Source of the DNA: Pleurotus ostreatus/Saccharomyces cerevisiae fusant
Lineage: Eukaryota; Opisthokonta
DNA: 33,548 bases
Assembly (NCBI GenBank): GCA_024196135.1
Contig: JAMQCK010000254.1
Span: forward strand, 1 to 33,548
Direction of reading: 5' to 3'
Shown one piece after another: positions 31,630-33,548 of the stretch. The stretch's first letter is position 1, and each line of letters begins with the position of its first letter. A model generated the notes under the pieces. The model saw only the letters and a program-made list of their open reading frames with translations, ran no database searches and had not been told where the DNA came from. The translations under genes and the position numbers were made by a program.

Positions 31630-32585
31630 GTGGGCGCTCTGGACGATCTTCTGGACTCATTCGTCGTAGAACGGGATCAAGAGGGTCAGGCCACTCTGAC
31701 TTCATCGCGCGCCTCTCGGTCAGCCAGCTCTACCGCTGTCGATTGTAGCGACAAAGGTTCTCCATCCCTATACGGAGCATCACGGCGAGTGCCAGTCATC
31801 ATTGCTAACGTGATCGGCATGCTCCCTGGTTGTGGCCGGCCGTCTCAACGAGTCGACGCCAACGTACCCTCTTCATATCCCGCATCTGCATACTACGCAG
31901 ATCCTGCGTATCGCCCATACCTCCGATGTCCTGCGCCTCGTCCTCTCGCCCCTTTCAACGCCGAGAACTGCTTCGACCGCAACAACTGGCGCATCAACCT
32001 CCCTTGCACCGCCGCTGCCATCCTCCAGGTCAACGAATGGACGAACACCGTCTATTTCACCTCACCAGACAGGGTGCCGTATCTGCCCCTTACCGTCTCC
32101 ACACGGGTCGTGTATGCTACCGTGCAGCACCATCCTGACCTCGACATCGACCTGCTCAATGTACAGCTCAAGGACAATCAGATACGTCCTTTGAGCAAGG
32201 ATGTCTTGCAAACATCTTGGCGTTTGCATGTGCTTAATACTCGACTCGTGCGACACAGGCGGCGGCAAGGTGACTTTATACGACATGCGCGAACATATTC
32301 TGATGTGAGTCTTTCTTCCTTGATTTCAGTTTCGTCCTTGCACCTTCCATCATCACGTCTATCCGTTCGTCTTCCCTTCCTCTCTGACACATGGTATTAC
32401 AGAATTGTATACACTCTCGCGCCGCGAGGGACCTCCCGCCCGACCCCGACACCACCGCATCGATTCCGGGTGTTCCCTACTTTGAGTCGTATATACGCAA
32501 GCTTGCCTTCGAACAGGCCTGCGGGGTCGAAGAGATTGTAAAGGTTTTCGACTCGCCCTCATTGGTGTTGCGATTTGTGGCGTGA
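31630..32585 (+). CDS. Uncharacterised protein, tandem array copy 4 (5' end unresolved)
   Basis: Exons 31630-32304 and 32403-32585 give about 285 residues, but the first codon listed is GTG because no in-frame ATG lies upstream within the open frame; the nearest in-frame ATG is at 31819, which would cut the conserved RRVPVIIANVIG segment. A 5' exon or a frameshift is therefore likely. Core: CFDRNNWRINLPCTAAAIL, TNTVYFTSPDRVPYLPLT, RVVYATVQHHPDLDIDLL, IRPLSKDVLQT, RQGDFIRHARTYSD, phase-0 intron. Exon 2: IPGVPYFESYIRKLAF and EEIVKVFDSPSLVLRFVA. The DPPDL of the other copies is DSPSL here. It is closest to copy 3 in the core (both have PDR.P.LPLT). Function unknown. Confidence 0.55.
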
Positions 32586-32928
32586 GTTTGTAAACCTAAC
32601 GAGTTATGCATGTATGCACCAACTTCGGCCTTCATTAAGACGTGTCAATCTTGAGATATCAGTATGCAGACCTTCGACTGTCTTCGATGTTCTTTTCCTG
32701 CCAAGCTGGCTTCTCTATAAACACTTGCAACCCTAGGGTCCTACACGCCACACGCAGGGTACACCTACGCCCGCCGGCACAAGTGTGTTCACTGACTTGA
32801 TGTTTATGTTTATTGCAGCATATGGATTCGAACGCAAAATATATACATTCGTCTCGCACACTCGTCCTCCAGCTATGTACAGCTCTCCTCTTGGAGACGT
32901 GCAGTGATTTGGACCGCAGCGTGGGCAT

Positions 32929-32958
32929 TATCTTATCCCTATCTTATCGTATCTTATC
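32929..32958 (-). promoter_or_regulatory. Triple GATAAGATA repeat (GATA-factor site cluster)
   Basis: TATCTTATC occurs exactly three times on the plus strand (32929-32937, 32940-32948, 32950-32958); the minus strand reads GATAAGATA three times, giving six GATA cores in 30 bases. Starts are 11 and 10 bases apart, about one helix turn. Fungal GATA factors (nitrogen, iron, light) bind HGATAR pairs. The gene controlled is not visible; it may lie beyond the right edge. Confidence 0.5.
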
Positions 32959-32997
32959 ACATTTCATATGATTCGGCCGAAGCGTAGACTCGAACCA

Positions 32998-33039
32998 GTC
33001 CCTGCTACCCGGGTGTAGCCACCTTCGGTGGCGGGGGAC
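32998..33039. other. Compact three-hairpin element
   Basis: GTCCC (32998-33002) pairs with GGGAC (33035-33039) and encloses GCTAC/GTAGC (33004-33008, 33015-33019) and GCCACC-ttc-GGTGGC (33018-33032). The inner stems share two bases. On the minus strand GGTTCGAGTC, close to a tRNA T-arm/B-box, lies immediately next to it (32988-32997), but no full tRNA folds. Confidence 0.4.
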
Positions 33040-33386
33040 AAAGAGCGAGGGCAGGGGCGGAAGCGGGGCGGACGAGCAAGTTCTGACAGCGCAGAACCGG
33101 ACCGGACGAAGCTGAAGTTAGGGAAACACCCGGGGCAGGGACTGGAAGAACTCAATAACGACGTAGTACAGGACAGGATTTTCCCACGATTATGTGGGAC
33201 TTGGAGAAATTGTGACGGATCGCCCCAGCCAAGGGTCGAGTTATGAGCGTGTACGGCCTCTCATTGGGTGTATCCTCTGCAGCAGTCACCTCATGTCAAG
33301 TCGCACGCAACTCACGCCATCGGCAAGCCATCCCAGGGCGTCAGATTCATCGAGATTAGTGACTAAAACACGCATATATGCCGATT

Positions 33387-33548
33387 TTACGCTATGTCGC
33401 GCCAGTACAAGCATATTTGAGATGGGATACATGAATTTTGACGCTGTGAGGTGAAGATCCCCCACATCGTCTCCGCGAGCATGCCGATGGATATGCCGAC
33501 GATCGCGTGCGACTCGCGCGGTTCACCGGTAGGATTGAGGCGAGGGGA
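33387..33548 (-). CDS. Possible C-terminal end of a gene entering from the right edge
   Basis: The minus strand is open from the edge for 53 codons to TAA at 33389-33387. The first part (NPTGEPRESHAIVGISIGML) looks protein-like with a short hydrophobic run; the last 18 codons look random, so a splice donor may have been missed or the frame may be chance. No family recognised. Confidence 0.25.
   Translation of the reverse strand, partial: SPRLNPTGEPRESHAIVGISIGMLAETMWGIFTSQRQNSCIPSQICLYWRDIA

Larger units (their letters stand above)
26550..32585 (+). repeat. Tandem gene array, four degenerate copies
   Basis: Measured from the shared YFDR/CFDR codons (26862, 28492, 30100, 31972), copies repeat at about 1630, 1608 and 1872 bases, all on the plus strand with the same two-exon structure (introns 98, 107, 108 and 98 bases). 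Copies are diverged at protein level, so the array is old, not an assembly artefact. Confidence 0.8.
32586..33386. other. Non-coding region at right end
   Basis: No gene is supported between array copy 4 and the possible partial gene at the edge. It contains the GATA repeat (32929-32958) and the three-hairpin element (32998-33039). Short frames on both strands have no motif. Confidence 0.5.

Noticed and set aside
1..33548. CRISPR arrays, prokaryotic operons or a biosynthetic cluster
   Set aside because: Intron-rich fungal genes with unrelated roles; no direct-repeat array and no backbone enzyme of secondary metabolism.

Overview
The window is nuclear DNA of a filamentous basidiomycete (Agaricomycete). 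Most genes are broken by many short introns (about 45-110 bases) with GT..AG borders, genes lie on both strands without operons, and pyrimidine-rich tracts precede several starts. The enzymes present (a CE16-type acetylesterase, a GH71 alpha-1,3-glucanase) and the lineage-specific families suggest a wood-decay fungus, possibly of the Polyporales; that placement is inference.

Layout. 1-1168 (+): 3' part of an F-box/LRR-like protein. 2802-4134 (+): secreted SGNH/GDSL esterase. 4500-6995 (+): calcineurin A-type phosphatase in 12 exons, with calmodulin-binding and autoinhibitory segments. 7559-7893 (+): a 69-residue small protein. 8151-9350 (+): Ubc13-type E2 enzyme. 9754-11078 and 11636-12936 (-): two tandem paralogues of an unrecognised family with identical intron layout. 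13150-14372 (-): a possible OB-fold-like protein. 14788-19537 (-): an apparently intact Helitron Rep/helicase of 1531 residues. 19538-21374: strand-skewed non-coding DNA with strong hairpins. 21375-23219 (-): GH71 glucanase with two consecutive 10-base exons. 24587-26148 (-): mitochondrial long-chain polyprenyl diphosphate synthase (COQ1 type). 26550-32585 (+): four tandem paralogues of another unrecognised family. 32586-33548: a triple GATA-box repeat, a compact three-hairpin element and a possible gene end at the right edge.

How the parts relate. The housekeeping genes (phosphatase, E2, polyprenyl synthase) share no pathway and are ordinary neighbours. The accessory content falls in two zones. 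One is the Helitron zone with its flanking tandem pair; the Helitron may carry the OB-like gene and may have inserted in the promoter of the second paralogue. The other is the four-gene array at the right, where the unit duplicated about every 1.6-1.9 kb, spacer included. All gene models come from reading splice sites, frames and family conservation by eye; no search was run.
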